Counted from the first letter of the stretch, positions 25,863 to 35,694 are shown. The stretch is DNA of 64,000 nt from Neptunomonas phycophila (GCF_001922575.1 NZ_MRCI01000001.1:1116001-1180000), one strand, 5' to 3'. Notes: generated by a model not told the origin, from the sequence alone. A program made the numbers and translations.

Positions 25863-28340
25863 ATGAAAAAAGCTGTGTTAACGCTTGGTGCACGTTTAGC
25901 TATAACAGTCTTTATGCTGATGGCCATAACAGGGGTAGGTTTTGGTATTGTTATCAGTGCTTTGTATTCCGTAGAGTCCATTTTAGAAACAGAGTCGAGT
26001 GAACACGTTTCTTCTTTGACCACAAACTCGGTAGTGAGCCGTCAAATATTTGAACTATCGACACGTGTTCAATTACTAGAGCAAACGTTTTTATACAATG
26101 AGTCTATTCTGACAGAGGAGGGATTCAATATTGATGAGCAGCTGCAGCTGATGCGCGGCTTATCAACAAATGATGACTTTAAAAAGCACATGGACCTGTT
26201 TATTGAAGACTTTCACCGATTTTTAGGTAATTCACTGACGCTAAATCGTATTCTGCAAGAGTTAGGGCACATTGATGTTGGGCTAGGAGAGCAAATAGAT
26301 CAACTAGATTTATTAGTGGCCGAAGATAAGATCGATCAATTACTGGACAAGAAATACACTTACATTACGGATCATATCGATTTAATGAACATGCTCCGGG
26401 AAAGCTATCTCGAAGTAGGTAAGATGGTAGGGGCTATACGCAGTCGCATTACGCCCGAAACAGAAAAAGTTGTTATTTTAGAAGTGCTTAAAGAGCTAGA
26501 TATTTTCCGGTTACATCTAGCAAACTTAGAAGCCACTAACGAAGCTATCGCACAAGATAAAAGGCAGCTTTCGCGAGCATTGGCAAAATACACCGCCGTA
26601 TTACGTAAATTACGAGCGAATTTAGATCAACGATGGATTGTGATGGAGTCGTTGCTTGATTCGCAAAACCAACTTCTTAGCTTTGTGGAAACAACCGAAT
26701 ACCAAGTGCAAGAAAGCGCGCTCAGCCTAAAAGAGCGTTTAGAACAAGATATTGGGGACCTTCGGTTTGTGGTGTTGGTAACCGCTCTGGTTGCCGTTAT
26801 ATTTGGAGTGGTTTTTATCAGCTTAATGGTAAAACGCCACATACGGCGTCCCTTGGATGCCCTGATTGATGGCTTTTATCAGCTGGAGTCTAGTGAGTTT
26901 AACCAACGGATATCGCTGAATCGAACAGACGAATGGAACACAATCGAGAAAGCGTTCAACCAAATGGCGAGTCGTTTAGAAGAAATTTATCGTCAATTAA
27001 ATAACGAAAAGAAAAACTTCAATTATTTAGCTCATCATGACCCCTTAACTGGGATGGCGAACCGGTTATACATAAACCAGCAATTGGACTCGGTGATTGC
27101 TCATTCTCGAAAGCAGGGTAAACCATTTACCTTATTGTATTTAGACGTCGACCAATTTAAGAACATCAATGATTCTTTAGGGCATGGTGCTGGTGACCAG
27201 CTACTCAAAGAAGTATCAGATAGGCTATTAGACGTTATCGGTGCAAATGGGCATGTGGCTCGTTTAGGTGGCGATGAGTTCATGGTGCTGTTCCCGAATG
27301 TCCAGAGCATTAAAGCTGTTAGCGTGTTTGCGGAGGCAATCAATAGAGCGTTACGAAAAGCGTTTACGCTTGAAGGTGAGCCTATCTATGTGACAAGTAG
27401 CATAGGTGTGTGCCAGTACCCTGAGCATGGGGATAATGTTGAAACTTTAGTACGTAATGCTGACACCGCGATGTATTACGCAAAAAGACAAGGCCGAGAT
27501 CAGTTTTGTGTTTACACGGACGCAATGACGCATGAAGCACATGATCTAATTTATAAAAGTGCAGGGATCAGAAGGGCGTTGGAGAACGATGAGTTTGAGC
27601 TTCTGTTTCAGCCTCAATTTGACATTGTTGCCCCTACTATTATTGGGGCTGAAGCCCTTATTCGCTGGAACCATCCGGAACTAGGTCAGCTTTCACCGGA
27701 TGCATTTTTGGATGTTGCAGAGCAAACAGGGTTGATCTTAGATATTGATGATTGGGTATTTAAACAAGTGGCTGCGCTAGTTTCTGAATGGAAGTCACAA
27801 GGCTTTAATTTAGACGGTATATCTTTCTCGGTGAACTTCTCCGGTCGGAAGTTTTTTGAACCAGGGCTGGGTAAGCAATTGGATGATGTGATCGCTATGT
27901 ACGATTGCTCAGCCACTCAGTTAGTACTAGAAATTACAGAACGAGACATGATGAGCCGTTTTGATTTGAGTGCGGCGACCATCAAAGATTTACGTAAACG
28001 GGGCTATCGTGTATCAATTGATGATTTTGGTACGGGATATTCTTCACTGGCATCACTTAAAAATTTACCGGCAGATACAATAAAGCTAGATCGCAGCTTT
28101 ATATTGGATATAGTTACTTCGGACCGTGATTTGGCGATTGTTAAATCGGTCATGACATTGGCTGAAGAGCTGGGTTTAAGTGTTGTAGCTGAAGGCGTTG
28201 AGACCCAAGATCAGGTTGATAGCTTGATATCGATTGATTGTCAGTATGCCCAGGGCTACCACTTTGCTTATCCATTAAGAGAAGATCAGTGGATGCTATT
28301 ATTATCAGCATACAATAATGCGTTACCTAGAACTTCGTAA
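25863..28340 (+). CDS. Membrane HAMP-GGDEF-EAL c-di-GMP enzyme with large periplasmic domain
   Basis: 825 residues. Membrane helix 1 is at about 13-35, a helical periplasmic domain at 36-298, helix 2 at about 299-322, HAMP at 322-375, GGDEF at about 385-545 and EAL at about 565-815. Active motifs look complete: GGDEF at 469-473, FKNIND and TGMANR present, EAL at 597-599, DDFGTGYSS at 720-728, AEGVET at 776-781. The RxxD inhibitory site is not present. The protein could both make and break c-di-GMP, switched from the periplasm. Translation is probably coupled to the binding-protein gene 3 bases upstream. The arrangement recalls NspS-MbaA of Vibrio cholerae, though the binding protein is of a different family. 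Confidence 0.92.
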   Translation: MKKAVLTLGARLAITVFMLMAITGVGFGIVISALYSVESILETESSEHVSSLTTNSVVSRQIFELSTRVQLLEQTFLYNESILTEEGFNIDEQLQLMRGLSTNDDFKKHMDLFIEDFHRFLGNSLTLNRILQELGHIDVGLGEQIDQLDLLVAEDKIDQLLDKKYTYITDHIDLMNMLRESYLEVGKMVGAIRSRITPETEKVVILEVLKELDIFRLHLANLEATNEAIAQDKRQLSRALAKYTAVLRKLRANLDQRWIVMESLLDSQNQLLSFVETTEYQVQESALSLKERLEQDIGDLRFVVLVTALVAVIFGVVFISLMVKRHIRRPLDALIDGFYQLESSEFNQRISLNRTDEWNTIEKAFNQMASRLEEIYRQLNNEKKNFNYLAHHDPLTGMANRLYINQQLDSVIAHSRKQGKPFTLLYLDVDQFKNINDSLGHGAGDQLLKEVSDRLLDVIGANGHVARLGGDEFMVLFPNVQSIKAVSVFAEAINRALRKAFTLEGEPIYVTSSIGVCQYPEHGDNVETLVRNADTAMYYAKRQGRDQFCVYTDAMTHEAHDLIYKSAGIRRALENDEFELLFQPQFDIVAPTIIGAEALIRWNHPELGQLSPDAFLDVAEQTGLILDIDDWVFKQVAALVSEWKSQGFNLDGISFSVNFSGRKFFEPGLGKQLDDVIAMYDCSATQLVLEITERDMMSRFDLSAATIKDLRKRGYRVSIDDFGTGYSSLASLKNLPADTIKLDRSFILDIVTSDRDLAIVKSVMTLAEELGLSVVAEGVETQDQVDSLISIDCQYAQGYHFAYPLREDQWMLLLSAYNNALPRTS

Positions 28341-28453
28341 TCTAGTAGGCTCGCGCTTGCCCATTTAGCTGTGTTAGCCGCAAGAGTACCAAAGTGCCAT
28401 TGTTTACTTGTTGCTTTGTGATTTACTCAAATAAAAAACCGTAGGATGGAATT

Positions 28454-29269
28454 ATGCGTTTTTGGCTGCGTTATTGTGCTGTTTGGGTTACCTGGCTGTC
28501 ACTGCTGCTTCCATCCGTGGGGTGGTCTCAGGCAGACAGCGAGTTGCCCGATGGGTTTATGTCTGAAAAGCCCTCTATTCAACTCTTTAAAGCGTACGCT
28601 GAGTTCAAGATGGCCAATTATGAAATGGCCAAAATGATGTGGCAGAACATTCAAGGAAATGCACGCCCAGAAGCGTTGTTTAACTTAGGTATTTTGTACG
28701 ATGAGGGCAAAGGGGTAGAAGCATCCCTAACGCAAGCTATTCAATATTACGAAGCTGCCGCGCAGGCGGGTAGTCGTGCTGCTGCCTACCAGTTAGGAGC
28801 AATTTACCTCCATGATAAACGCATAGCTAGCGATAAGGCGTTGGCTAACCATTGGTTATCAATAGCGGCCTTACGTGGTGACAAAGATGCAGCGCGCATG
28901 CTAGGGCGTTTGGATAATGTAAATGATGATATGGTTGAGGTGCGTGTTTTATTAGCCGAAGGCAAGGATGTAGAGGCGGCAAATCAATTAATCACCTTAG
29001 CTGAATTAGGTAATATTGACGCTAAAGCTGAATTGGCTTGGTTGTACGAGGCTGGTATTGGTGTCAAGAAAGATCTCAATCAGGCGGCTACGCTATTCGC
29101 CCAAGCAGCCGAAGGGGGCAGTGCCGATGCACAATACGCAATTGCGGTAATGTCATTGACGGGGACAGGGGTTGTAAAAGATAAAGCGGCAGGGGTTCAG
29201 TGGCTTCGTAAAGCCGCTGCGCAACATCACCCCTCTGCTATTAAAGTACTTGTTGAGCTAACCGAATAA
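28454..29269 (+). CDS. Sel1-repeat periplasmic protein
   Basis: 271 residues. A signal peptide (1-25, WSQADS cleavage region) is followed by five or so Sel1/TPR-like repeats, such as ALFNLGILYDEGKGVEASLTQ and AELAWLYEAGIGVKKDLNQA (given in part). Sel1 proteins are adapters for protein contact, often in secretion or signalling, with no fixed activity. It starts 113 bases after the GGDEF-EAL gene on the same strand and could share its transcript, but it is separated by a clear gap. AGGATGG stands before the ATG. Confidence 0.88.
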   Translation: MRFWLRYCAVWVTWLSLLLPSVGWSQADSELPDGFMSEKPSIQLFKAYAEFKMANYEMAKMMWQNIQGNARPEALFNLGILYDEGKGVEASLTQAIQYYEAAAQAGSRAAAYQLGAIYLHDKRIASDKALANHWLSIAALRGDKDAARMLGRLDNVNDDMVEVRVLLAEGKDVEAANQLITLAELGNIDAKAELAWLYEAGIGVKKDLNQAATLFAQAAEGGSADAQYAIAVMSLTGTGVVKDKAAGVQWLRKAAAQHHPSAIKVLVELTE

Positions 29270-29284
29270 GTACACTGTTCGGCT

Positions 29285-29301
29285 AGCTCAGTATCTGAGC
29301 T
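29285..29301. terminator. Possible weak terminator between Sel1 and glpD genes
   Basis: AGCTCAG and CTGAGCT pair around TAT. No T-run follows on either strand. A competing pairing with the Sel1 stop region (GAGCTAACCGAA with TTCGG-TAGCTC) is also possible. Confidence 0.3.
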
Positions 29302-29304
29302 CTA

Positions 29305-30864
29305 TTAAACCTGAATTGCTTCAGGTACTTCTATACTGGCTGGGTCAGCATCTATTGTCGGTGGAGGAGACGCAGGTTGTGTGCTCTTGATGTACGAAGT
29401 GAGAGTACTTTTTTCTTCTTCAGATAAGCGTAAGCCCATTTTTGTACGTCGCCATAAGACATCTTCTTCACTAAAAGCCCATTCATGAGCCATTAAATAG
29501 TCCACTTCTTTCTGGTACAACGAAGCACCAAAATGTTGACCTAAATCGCTGATAGACTGGCACCCCTCTAAAAAGCTGTAGCAAGCTGTGCCATAGGTAC
29601 GTACGAAACGATTTACTAAAGCTGCCGGCAACCAAGGGTACTGTTCAGTAATGGTTTTTGCTAGGTTCTCGGTGGATTCAAAATCTCCGCCTGGTAACTT
29701 CGCTGTTTTTGTCCAAGCTCCCGTGCTATTTGGGAAAAATGGCTCGATAGCATTCGTAGCTGCTTCGGCCAATTTCCGGTATGTGGTGATCTTGCCTCCA
29801 AAAATGGAGAGTAATGGAGCTTGTTGCGCAGGGGCGTCGAGCTCGAATGAATAGTCGCGAGAGGCTTTCTGAGCTTCGCCGCGTTCGTCGTCCATCAATG
29901 GTCGTACCCCAGAGTAGGCCCACACTATGTCATCTGGTTGAATGGTATGTTTAAAGTGATCATTAACCACTGAACATAAGTAATTAACTTCGTCTTGGGA
30001 AATTTTTACTGCCGACGGATCGCCTTTATAATCGACGTCTGTAGTTCCAATGAGTGAGAATTCATCTTCATAAGGAATCACAAAAACGATACGGTTATCT
30101 TCATTTTGAAGAATATAAGCTTCAGGCTCATCATGTATCTTCGGCACAATAATATGGCTGCCTTTGACTAAGCGAATCTGTTTGGGTGCTTTAACCTGTA
30201 TCGCCTCTTCAAAAAAGTGGCTGGCCCACGGCCCCGTTGCATTTATTAATGCTTTGCTCATGACCGTTTGTTCGACACCCGTGCGCTTATCTTTGAGTGT
30301 TAACTCCCACAATGCGCCAACGCGTTTGGCTCGTAGGCATTGTGTATTTGTTTTTACGTCAGCTCCATTAGCGTGAGCCGCTTGAGCACACAGCACTACC
30401 AAGCGTGCATCATCAACCCAACCATCTGAGTACTCAAACCCTTTGGTAATGGAAGATTGCATAGGGCTACTGGCATCAAATTTTATAGAGCGCGAACCAG
30501 CTAAGCGTTCACGTTTAGCAAGGTTATCGTATAAGAATAGGCCAATACGTATCATCCATGCAGGGCGCAGATGGGGGCGGTGAGGAAGACGAAAGCGTAA
30601 GGGCCACATGATGTGTGGCGCGTTGTTGAGCAAGGACTCTCGTTCGGCGAGTGCTTCTTTAACTAATCTAAATTCGTAGTGCTCCAAGTAGCGTAAGCCA
30701 CCATGGATCAATTTGCTGCTGTTAGAGGAAGTGGCAGAGGCTAGGTCGTTCATTTCGCACAGCATCACTTGTAAACCACGACCACTGGCATCCATCGCAA
30801 TCCCGGCGCCGTTAACGCCTCCACCGATCACAACTAGATCGTATGTCATTTGATGTTCTGCCAT
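29305..30864 (-). CDS. glpD: Aerobic glycerol-3-phosphate dehydrogenase
   Basis: 519 residues, near the usual 500-510. The N-terminal FAD motif is DLVVIGGGVNGAGIA, followed by SSNSSKLIHGGLRYLE, which is typical of GlpD. The C-terminal DAO_C-like region ends in a short Pro-rich tail. It oxidises glycerol-3-phosphate to dihydroxyacetone phosphate at the inner face of the cytoplasmic membrane and passes electrons to quinone. It is transcribed from the same strand as glpR, 252 bases beyond it, with an operator-like site between. No inner-membrane helix is expected. Confidence 0.95.
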   Translation of the reverse strand: MAEHQMTYDLVVIGGGVNGAGIAMDASGRGLQVMLCEMNDLASATSSNSSKLIHGGLRYLEHYEFRLVKEALAERESLLNNAPHIMWPLRFRLPHRPHLRPAWMIRIGLFLYDNLAKRERLAGSRSIKFDASSPMQSSITKGFEYSDGWVDDARLVVLCAQAAHANGADVKTNTQCLRAKRVGALWELTLKDKRTGVEQTVMSKALINATGPWASHFFEEAIQVKAPKQIRLVKGSHIIVPKIHDEPEAYILQNEDNRIVFVIPYEDEFSLIGTTDVDYKGDPSAVKISQDEVNYLCSVVNDHFKHTIQPDDIVWAYSGVRPLMDDERGEAQKASRDYSFELDAPAQQAPLLSIFGGKITTYRKLAEAATNAIEPFFPNSTGAWTKTAKLPGGDFESTENLAKTITEQYPWLPAALVNRFVRTYGTACYSFLEGCQSISDLGQHFGASLYQKEVDYLMAHEWAFSEEDVLWRRTKMGLRLSEEEKSTLTSYIKSTQPASPPPTIDADPASIEVPEAIQV

Positions 30865-31042
30865 GTGGAGTCCTCTATTACGTCGTTATTATTAGGTTAT
30901 GCAAAGTGAGATTTAGCAATGTACCCAGTTAGAATGAATCAATAATGGATTCGAAAGTGAAATAAATCAACCATAAACGAACATTAAAAGACGTATTTTG
31001 GAATATATTTACAACGATTACGAATTTTTACTGGGGTTTTGG

Positions 31043-31054
31043 TTCGCTTTCGAA
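31043..31054. promoter_or_regulatory. GlpR operator-like site before glpD
   Basis: TTCGCTTTCGAA fits the TTCG-N4-CGAA core of the GlpR operator known in E. coli. Further half sites lie near 30951 (TTCGAAA), 30978 (ACGAAC) and 31020 (ACGAAT). Confidence 0.6.
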
Positions 31055-31116
31055 GGGATTGTAAAAGATGCAGCGTGGCAGAGCGGCAGAGTGAACTGTG
31101 AAGAGCGTTTTGTTGG

Positions 31117-31875
31117 TTAGCTGGTATGTAAAACTACGTTATGCTCTTTTAGGAGTCGGCACATATCTTGGCTTGGGGGTTTTTCGGTGAAGACATGATC
31201 CATCTGAGTAATATTCCCTAAGCGGACCATCGCGCTGCGGCCAAACTTATCGCTGTCTGCTCCAAGCAAAACTTGGCGAGAGTTGTTAATGATCATTTGT
31301 GCAACTCGAACTTCTCGGTAATCAAAATCGAGCAGGGAACCATCTTCATCGATACCGCTAATACCAATAATCCCGAAGTCCATTTGGAATTGGTTCATAA
31401 AATCTACCGTTGCTTCACCAATGATGCCACCGTCACGATGGCGAACCTCGCCTGCAGCAATAATAATTTTGAAGTCTTCTTTAACCGACAAAATGGTTGC
31501 CACGTGCAAGTTGTTAGTCACAATTTGCAAATTTTTGTGATGCAAAAGCGCTTGTGCAACGGTTTCCGTTGTAGTGCCGATGTTAATAAACAAAGAGGAG
31601 CCGTCAGGGATTTGCTTGGCAATAGCCGTTGCTATCTTTTGCTTTGCTTCCAAGTTCATGATTTTGCGGGTTTGGTACGCGGTGTTGACCGTACTGGATT
31701 CTATGCCTGCGCCACCATGATGGCGTTTAATCTTGTCGGATTCGGCAAGTTGATTCAGATCACGACGAATGGTTTGTGGCGTAACTTGGAAATGCTCAAC
31801 TAGCTCATCAATAGTGACAAACCCTTTTTGTTGGATCATTTCAAAGATCTGGTCTTGGCGCCTTTTTTGAGTCAT
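31117..31875 (-). CDS. glpR: Glycerol regulon repressor (DeoR family)
   Basis: 252 residues from ATG 31873-31875, the same length as E. coli GlpR; a longer frame to 31911 adds twelve basic residues not in the family. The N-terminal DeoR helix-turn-helix (VTIDELVEHFQVTPQTIRR) is followed by the sensor domain with INIGTTTETVA, VTNNLHVA and GISGIDEDGSL, all close to E. coli GlpR. It is expected to bind glycerol-3-phosphate and leave DNA. It sits between glpD and glpK, and operator-like sites are found before glpD, the ABC operon and glpV. Confidence 0.95.
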   Translation of the reverse strand: MTQKRRQDQIFEMIQQKGFVTIDELVEHFQVTPQTIRRDLNQLAESDKIKRHHGGAGIESSTVNTAYQTRKIMNLEAKQKIATAIAKQIPDGSSLFINIGTTTETVAQALLHHKNLQIVTNNLHVATILSVKEDFKIIIAAGEVRHRDGGIIGEATVDFMNQFQMDFGIIGISGIDEDGSLLDFDYREVRVAQMIINNSRQVLLGADSDKFGRSAMVRLGNITQMDHVFTEKPPSQDMCRLLKEHNVVLHTS

Positions 31876-32090
31876 TCGTTGATCTCTTGTTTTAATGCGG
31901 GTGTTTAGCAATTATTTTTAAATGGAGTTTGCGCCATACTGATATGTGTTAATTCACCGTGTGACGGCACAAGTAAACTATTAATAATTGGGAATAAATT
32001 AATAGAATTATATAACTAATTATAAGTCGCTAATGGAGTGGTGTGTAGGGATAAAAACAAAATAATCGTTATAAAGGAGTTGCTTTTTTT

Positions 32091-32112
32091 TTCGAAAAAG
32101 TAAAAATACGAA
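32091..32112. promoter_or_regulatory. GlpR half-site pair before glpK
   Basis: TTCG at 32091-32094 (in TTTTTTCGAAAAAG) and CGAA at 32109-32112 (in TACGAACAAA) are the two visible half sites. They are not spaced as in the full operator, so this is weaker than the sites before the ABC operon and glpD. Confidence 0.35.
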
Positions 32113-32144
32113 CAAAAAAGAACAATTACTCTCAGGATCACCTC

Positions 32145-33623
32145 ATGAATCAGTACATTCTGGCAATTGATCAGGGCACAACAAGCTCGCGCGCTATTCT
32201 GTTTAATAATGATGGAAGTATACACGCCACCAGTCAGCAAGAGTTTACACAGCATTTCCCGAAGGATGCATGGATCGAGCATGAGCCCGGTGATATTTGG
32301 AGCTCGGTACTTCAGACATGCCGACATGTTATTCAGGACAATAATGTTGATGTGGCTGATATTGGTTCCATCGGAATAACAAACCAGCGTGAAACGACAC
32401 TGGTCTGGGATCGTAAGACCGGAGAGCCAGTTTACAACGCTATAGTATGGCAAGACCGACGCACCGCGGCTTATTGTGAATCCTTAAACGAGGCGGGCTA
32501 CGCCGACATGATAGCCGATAAAACGGGGTTGTTAATTGATCCGTATTTTTCGGCAACCAAGTTGCGCTGGATTCTTAATGAAGTGCCCGGCGTACGTGAG
32601 CGAGCAGAAAAGGGTGAGTTGGTATTTGGAACGGTTGATACTTTTCTGTTGTGGAACTTAACAGGTGGGCGCTCTCACTTGACGGATGCTACTAACGCTT
32701 CACGAACCCTCTTGTTTAATATCCATAGCCAATCATGGGATGAAGAGCTGTTATCTTTGTTTGATATACCTGCCAGTATGTTGCCCGAAGTGCTGGATTC
32801 ATCGGATGATTTTGGCTCCTTGGATGCTGATATTTTAGGTAAGCCCATTCCTGTTTATGGGGTGGCAGGGGACCAGCAAGCAGCAATGGTCGGTCAAACC
32901 TGCTTCAAGCCTGGTATGGCAAAAAGCACCTATGGTACGGGGTGCTTCCTAATGTTGAATACGGGTGATAAGCCGCTGCGCTCGGAACACCGCTTGTTAA
33001 CCACGGTCGCTTACCGGATTAACGGCAAGCCAACTTATGCACTGGAAGGCAGTATTTTTATTGCCGGCGCTACCATCCAGTGGTTACGTGACGGTTTACA
33101 GCTAATTGAAAACGCAAAAGATGCTGAACCGCTGGCGGTGCAGACGGATGTAGACCACGGCGTCTATCTCGTGCCTGCCTTTACAGGGCTGGGTGCTCCG
33201 CATTGGGACCCGAATGCGCGCGGCGCTATTTTTGGTTTAACCAGAGATACCGGGATTAAAGAGATTGTGACTGCGGGTCTTCAGGCTGTTTGTTATCAAA
33301 CTAAAGATTTACAAAAAGCAATGGAAGAAGATGGAGAGCGTCCAATAGCGTTACGAGTTGATGGCGGTATGGTCGCGAATAATTGGGTGCTGCAATTTCT
33401 AGCTGATGTACTCGGAGCGACGGTCGATCGCCCTGAAATTATTGAAACAACAGCGCTTGGTGCGGCTTATCTGGCTGGCCTCAAGGCTGGCGTATTTTCT
33501 TCATTAGACGATTTGGCGAGTCGATGGCGCTGTGAACATCGCTTTGAGCCGGTAATGACCAAAGAAAAGCGTGATGGTTTGTATGCCGGCTGGGTTAAAG
33601 CAATTGATAAAGTGCAAAGCTAA
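32145..33623 (+). CDS. glpK: Glycerol kinase
   Basis: 492 residues, the usual size of this FGGY-family enzyme. Motifs seen: [13 protein letters not shown] at 8-20, [26 protein letters not shown], and the C-terminal [10 protein letters not shown]. It phosphorylates glycerol to glycerol-3-phosphate in the cytosol, the committed step of the pathway. The E. coli loop carrying the fructose-1,6-bisphosphate contact GTR appears to be shorter and lacking here ([17 protein letters not shown]), so the usual allosteric block may be missing. It is divergent from glpR, with no glpF between. Confidence 0.95.
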   Translation: MNQYILAIDQGTTSSRAILFNNDGSIHATSQQEFTQHFPKDAWIEHEPGDIWSSVLQTCRHVIQDNNVDVADIGSIGITNQRETTLVWDRKTGEPVYNAIVWQDRRTAAYCESLNEAGYADMIADKTGLLIDPYFSATKLRWILNEVPGVRERAEKGELVFGTVDTFLLWNLTGGRSHLTDATNASRTLLFNIHSQSWDEELLSLFDIPASMLPEVLDSSDDFGSLDADILGKPIPVYGVAGDQQAAMVGQTCFKPGMAKSTYGTGCFLMLNTGDKPLRSEHRLLTTVAYRINGKPTYALEGSIFIAGATIQWLRDGLQLIENAKDAEPLAVQTDVDHGVYLVPAFTGLGAPHWDPNARGAIFGLTRDTGIKEIVTAGLQAVCYQTKDLQKAMEEDGERPIALRVDGGMVANNWVLQFLADVLGATVDRPEIIETTALGAAYLAGLKAGVFSSLDDLASRWRCEHRFEPVMTKEKRDGLYAGWVKAIDKVQS

Positions 33624-33665
33624 AGCTGTGTTTCTCAGCCGCATTAGCGGCTAATTGTCTCAACG

Positions 33666-33695
33666 GTAGCGGGTTAACGTATACCCGCTACTTTT
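33666..33695 (+). terminator. Terminator of glpK, inside the 3' end of the convergent regulator gene
   Basis: GTAGCGGGT (33666-33674) and ACCCGCTAC (33683-33691) pair over 9 bases with an 8-base loop, followed by TTTT. The second arm overlaps the last codons of the sigma54 activator gene on the other strand. A smaller AGCCGC/GCGGCT hairpin precedes it. Confidence 0.65.
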
Positions 33696-35680
33696 AAGCG
33701 TTTATAGAGCGTATTACGGCTTATATTAAGCGCTTTAGCTGTTTTTGAGACGTTGCCTTCATAATATTCAAACATGCTCAGTGTTTGGGCTTGTATGTCA
33801 TCACTTAGCGTATCCGTAGTTTTAATATCTGAATGGGCTGTTTGGGAATCAGGAGATATTGCTGGGTGGCCGTGTTGTAAGCTGGCCACTGTATCAGCTG
33901 CTTGTGCCATCACTAATGGTGAGTTTTCGAGATCGTTAAAAAAGTCATCGGGTAGGTGGCTGCTATTTATTGGATCGCTATCAGCCATAGCTAATGCTAT
34001 TTGGATAACACTGACCAACTGACGAATGTTGCCAGGCCATGGGTGCTGTTCAAATAAATGTAAAAGTTGTTCCGAAAGCGGGTGCGTTTGTTCTGGTGAT
34101 GCTTCCATCTTATATATTTCTTGGATGAGCTGCCGCTTATCGAGACGCTCACGCAAGGGCGGTAGTTCCAAGTTTAGCCCGCTCACTCGGTAGTATAGAT
34201 CCTGCCTAAAGTTATTTTGTTGTACCTCATCCTTTAGACTTCGGTTAGTGGCTGATATTAACCGGATATCAATAGGGAAGGACTCGGTTGAGCCCAAGGG
34301 GGTTACTTTGCGCTCTTGAAGCACGCGTAGTAACCGGGCCTGAGCCTTAGTTGGCATCTCACCTATTTCATCTAAAAAGAGAGTGCCTTTGTGGGCTTTT
34401 CTAATCAGCCCAATCGCGCCTTTCTGATTAGCACCAGTGAAAGCCCCCTTAACATATCCGAAGAGTTCTGACTCAACCAGCTCGCTTGGGATAGCCGCGC
34501 AGTTAACGGCCACCAATGAATGTTGGTGGCGCGAACTGTGTTCATGTAAGGCTTTTACAAATACCTCTTTACCCACCCCCGTTTCGCCGTGGATAAGGAT
34601 AGGAATATCTTTCTCTATTAAACGCGAGGCTTGTTGCACGCATTTGTCGACTCGCGGATCACCAAAGCTTATCCGATTAAGCGAAACAGTAGGGGAGTGC
34701 GTAGGGGCTGTGTTTTTAGTTGGCGTGTTGCGAAAATCGACCGCATCAACAATCGCTTGTGTGGGTTTGCGTATAATCGCTTGCATTTGGTAGCCATGTT
34801 GCGTGCGCAGTCGCATTGGTAGATTGTCGGGTTGGTGCTTCATATCAAAAAAGCGCGTATCAAATACATCGCTGATGTTGATCATGCTCAGCTCAAAGCT
34901 TAATAGCAGTTCTGCGCGTCGGTTGGCCGATATGATCATGCCGTCCTCGTTGACGACTAATAGGCCTGACCATTGGCTATCAAGCGTATCGATATTGGTG
35001 TTGAAGGTGATTAAGAAGTGCTCATCTGCAAATTTTTTAAAAATAAGCCTGTTTTCGACAGATTGAGACATTAAACGAACCATACCAAGGGTGTGTGCTT
35101 GGGGGAGATAAGCATCGCTGGATACATCTAAAACACCCAATAGATCATGATTGGCATCATAAATAGGAGCAGCCGAGCCTATCATGAAGCGGTTGGCTTT
35201 TAGGTAATGCTCATCCCGCAATACTTGTACTGGTTGACCAGAGGCTAATACGGTACCTATTGCATTCGTGCCATTGGTTCGCTCTTGCCAGCTCACGCCC
35301 TCGCGAAAAAAAGGTTTTTGTTGCGGGGTGACAAAACGAGAATCTCCCCAGCTTTGAAGGACTTGTCCTTTTGCGTCTGCCAGCATCACCATGCATTTAC
35401 TATTGGATAAAATGTTCTCGTAGTACGGCAGTACTTCTGTTGCTGTTGTTTTGACTAGATCGCCGTACATCCATTGTAGGTTTCGATAGTCTGCTTCAGG
35501 TAGGCGCTCAAGGTGTGGGCTGGATTGGTGGCTTAATCCGTATTCTTCGCAGCGCTGCCACGAAGCTTGAATGGTAGCGGTATGATCGTCTACTAAATCG
35601 TCGTTACGCATGAGCAGCTCATCTATTTTATTATCATTCTTAGTCAGGGGAGCAGAGCCATAGTGTTCAATATTAATCAC
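33674..35680 (-). CDS. Sigma54-dependent activator with GAF domain (AcoR/DhaR type)
   Basis: 668 residues from a GTG at 35678-35680; an inner ATG at residue 24 is a possible alternative. A GAF sensor domain is at about 80-185 (NSKCMVMLADAKGQVL), a PAS-like stretch at about 225-260, the AAA+ domain at about 345-575 with GETGVGKE and the sigma54 contact loop GAFTGA, and a Fis-type helix-turn-helix at the end. These proteins open sigma54 promoters from upstream sites. It is divergent from the glycerol ABC operon, which has a good -24/-12 promoter, so that operon is the likely target. The small-molecule signal is unknown. Confidence 0.92.
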   Translation of the reverse strand: MINIEHYGSAPLTKNDNKIDELLMRNDDLVDDHTATIQASWQRCEEYGLSHQSSPHLERLPEADYRNLQWMYGDLVKTTATEVLPYYENILSNSKCMVMLADAKGQVLQSWGDSRFVTPQQKPFFREGVSWQERTNGTNAIGTVLASGQPVQVLRDEHYLKANRFMIGSAAPIYDANHDLLGVLDVSSDAYLPQAHTLGMVRLMSQSVENRLIFKKFADEHFLITFNTNIDTLDSQWSGLLVVNEDGMIISANRRAELLLSFELSMINISDVFDTRFFDMKHQPDNLPMRLRTQHGYQMQAIIRKPTQAIVDAVDFRNTPTKNTAPTHSPTVSLNRISFGDPRVDKCVQQASRLIEKDIPILIHGETGVGKEVFVKALHEHSSRHQHSLVAVNCAAIPSELVESELFGYVKGAFTGANQKGAIGLIRKAHKGTLFLDEIGEMPTKAQARLLRVLQERKVTPLGSTESFPIDIRLISATNRSLKDEVQQNNFRQDLYYRVSGLNLELPPLRERLDKRQLIQEIYKMEASPEQTHPLSEQLLHLFEQHPWPGNIRQLVSVIQIALAMADSDPINSSHLPDDFFNDLENSPLVMAQAADTVASLQHGHPAISPDSQTAHSDIKTTDTLSDDIQAQTLSMFEYYEGNVSKTAKALNISRNTLYKRLKVAGIR

Positions 35681-35694
35681 AACTTAGGCTCTAA

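Noticed and set aside
31273-31803. 176-residue ORF opposite glpR
   Set aside because: It is the antisense reading of a clear, conserved glpR coding region and has no family likeness.
32016-32453. 145-residue ORF opposite the start of glpK
   Set aside because: It overlaps glpK coding sequence and the promoter region, and has no ribosome site.
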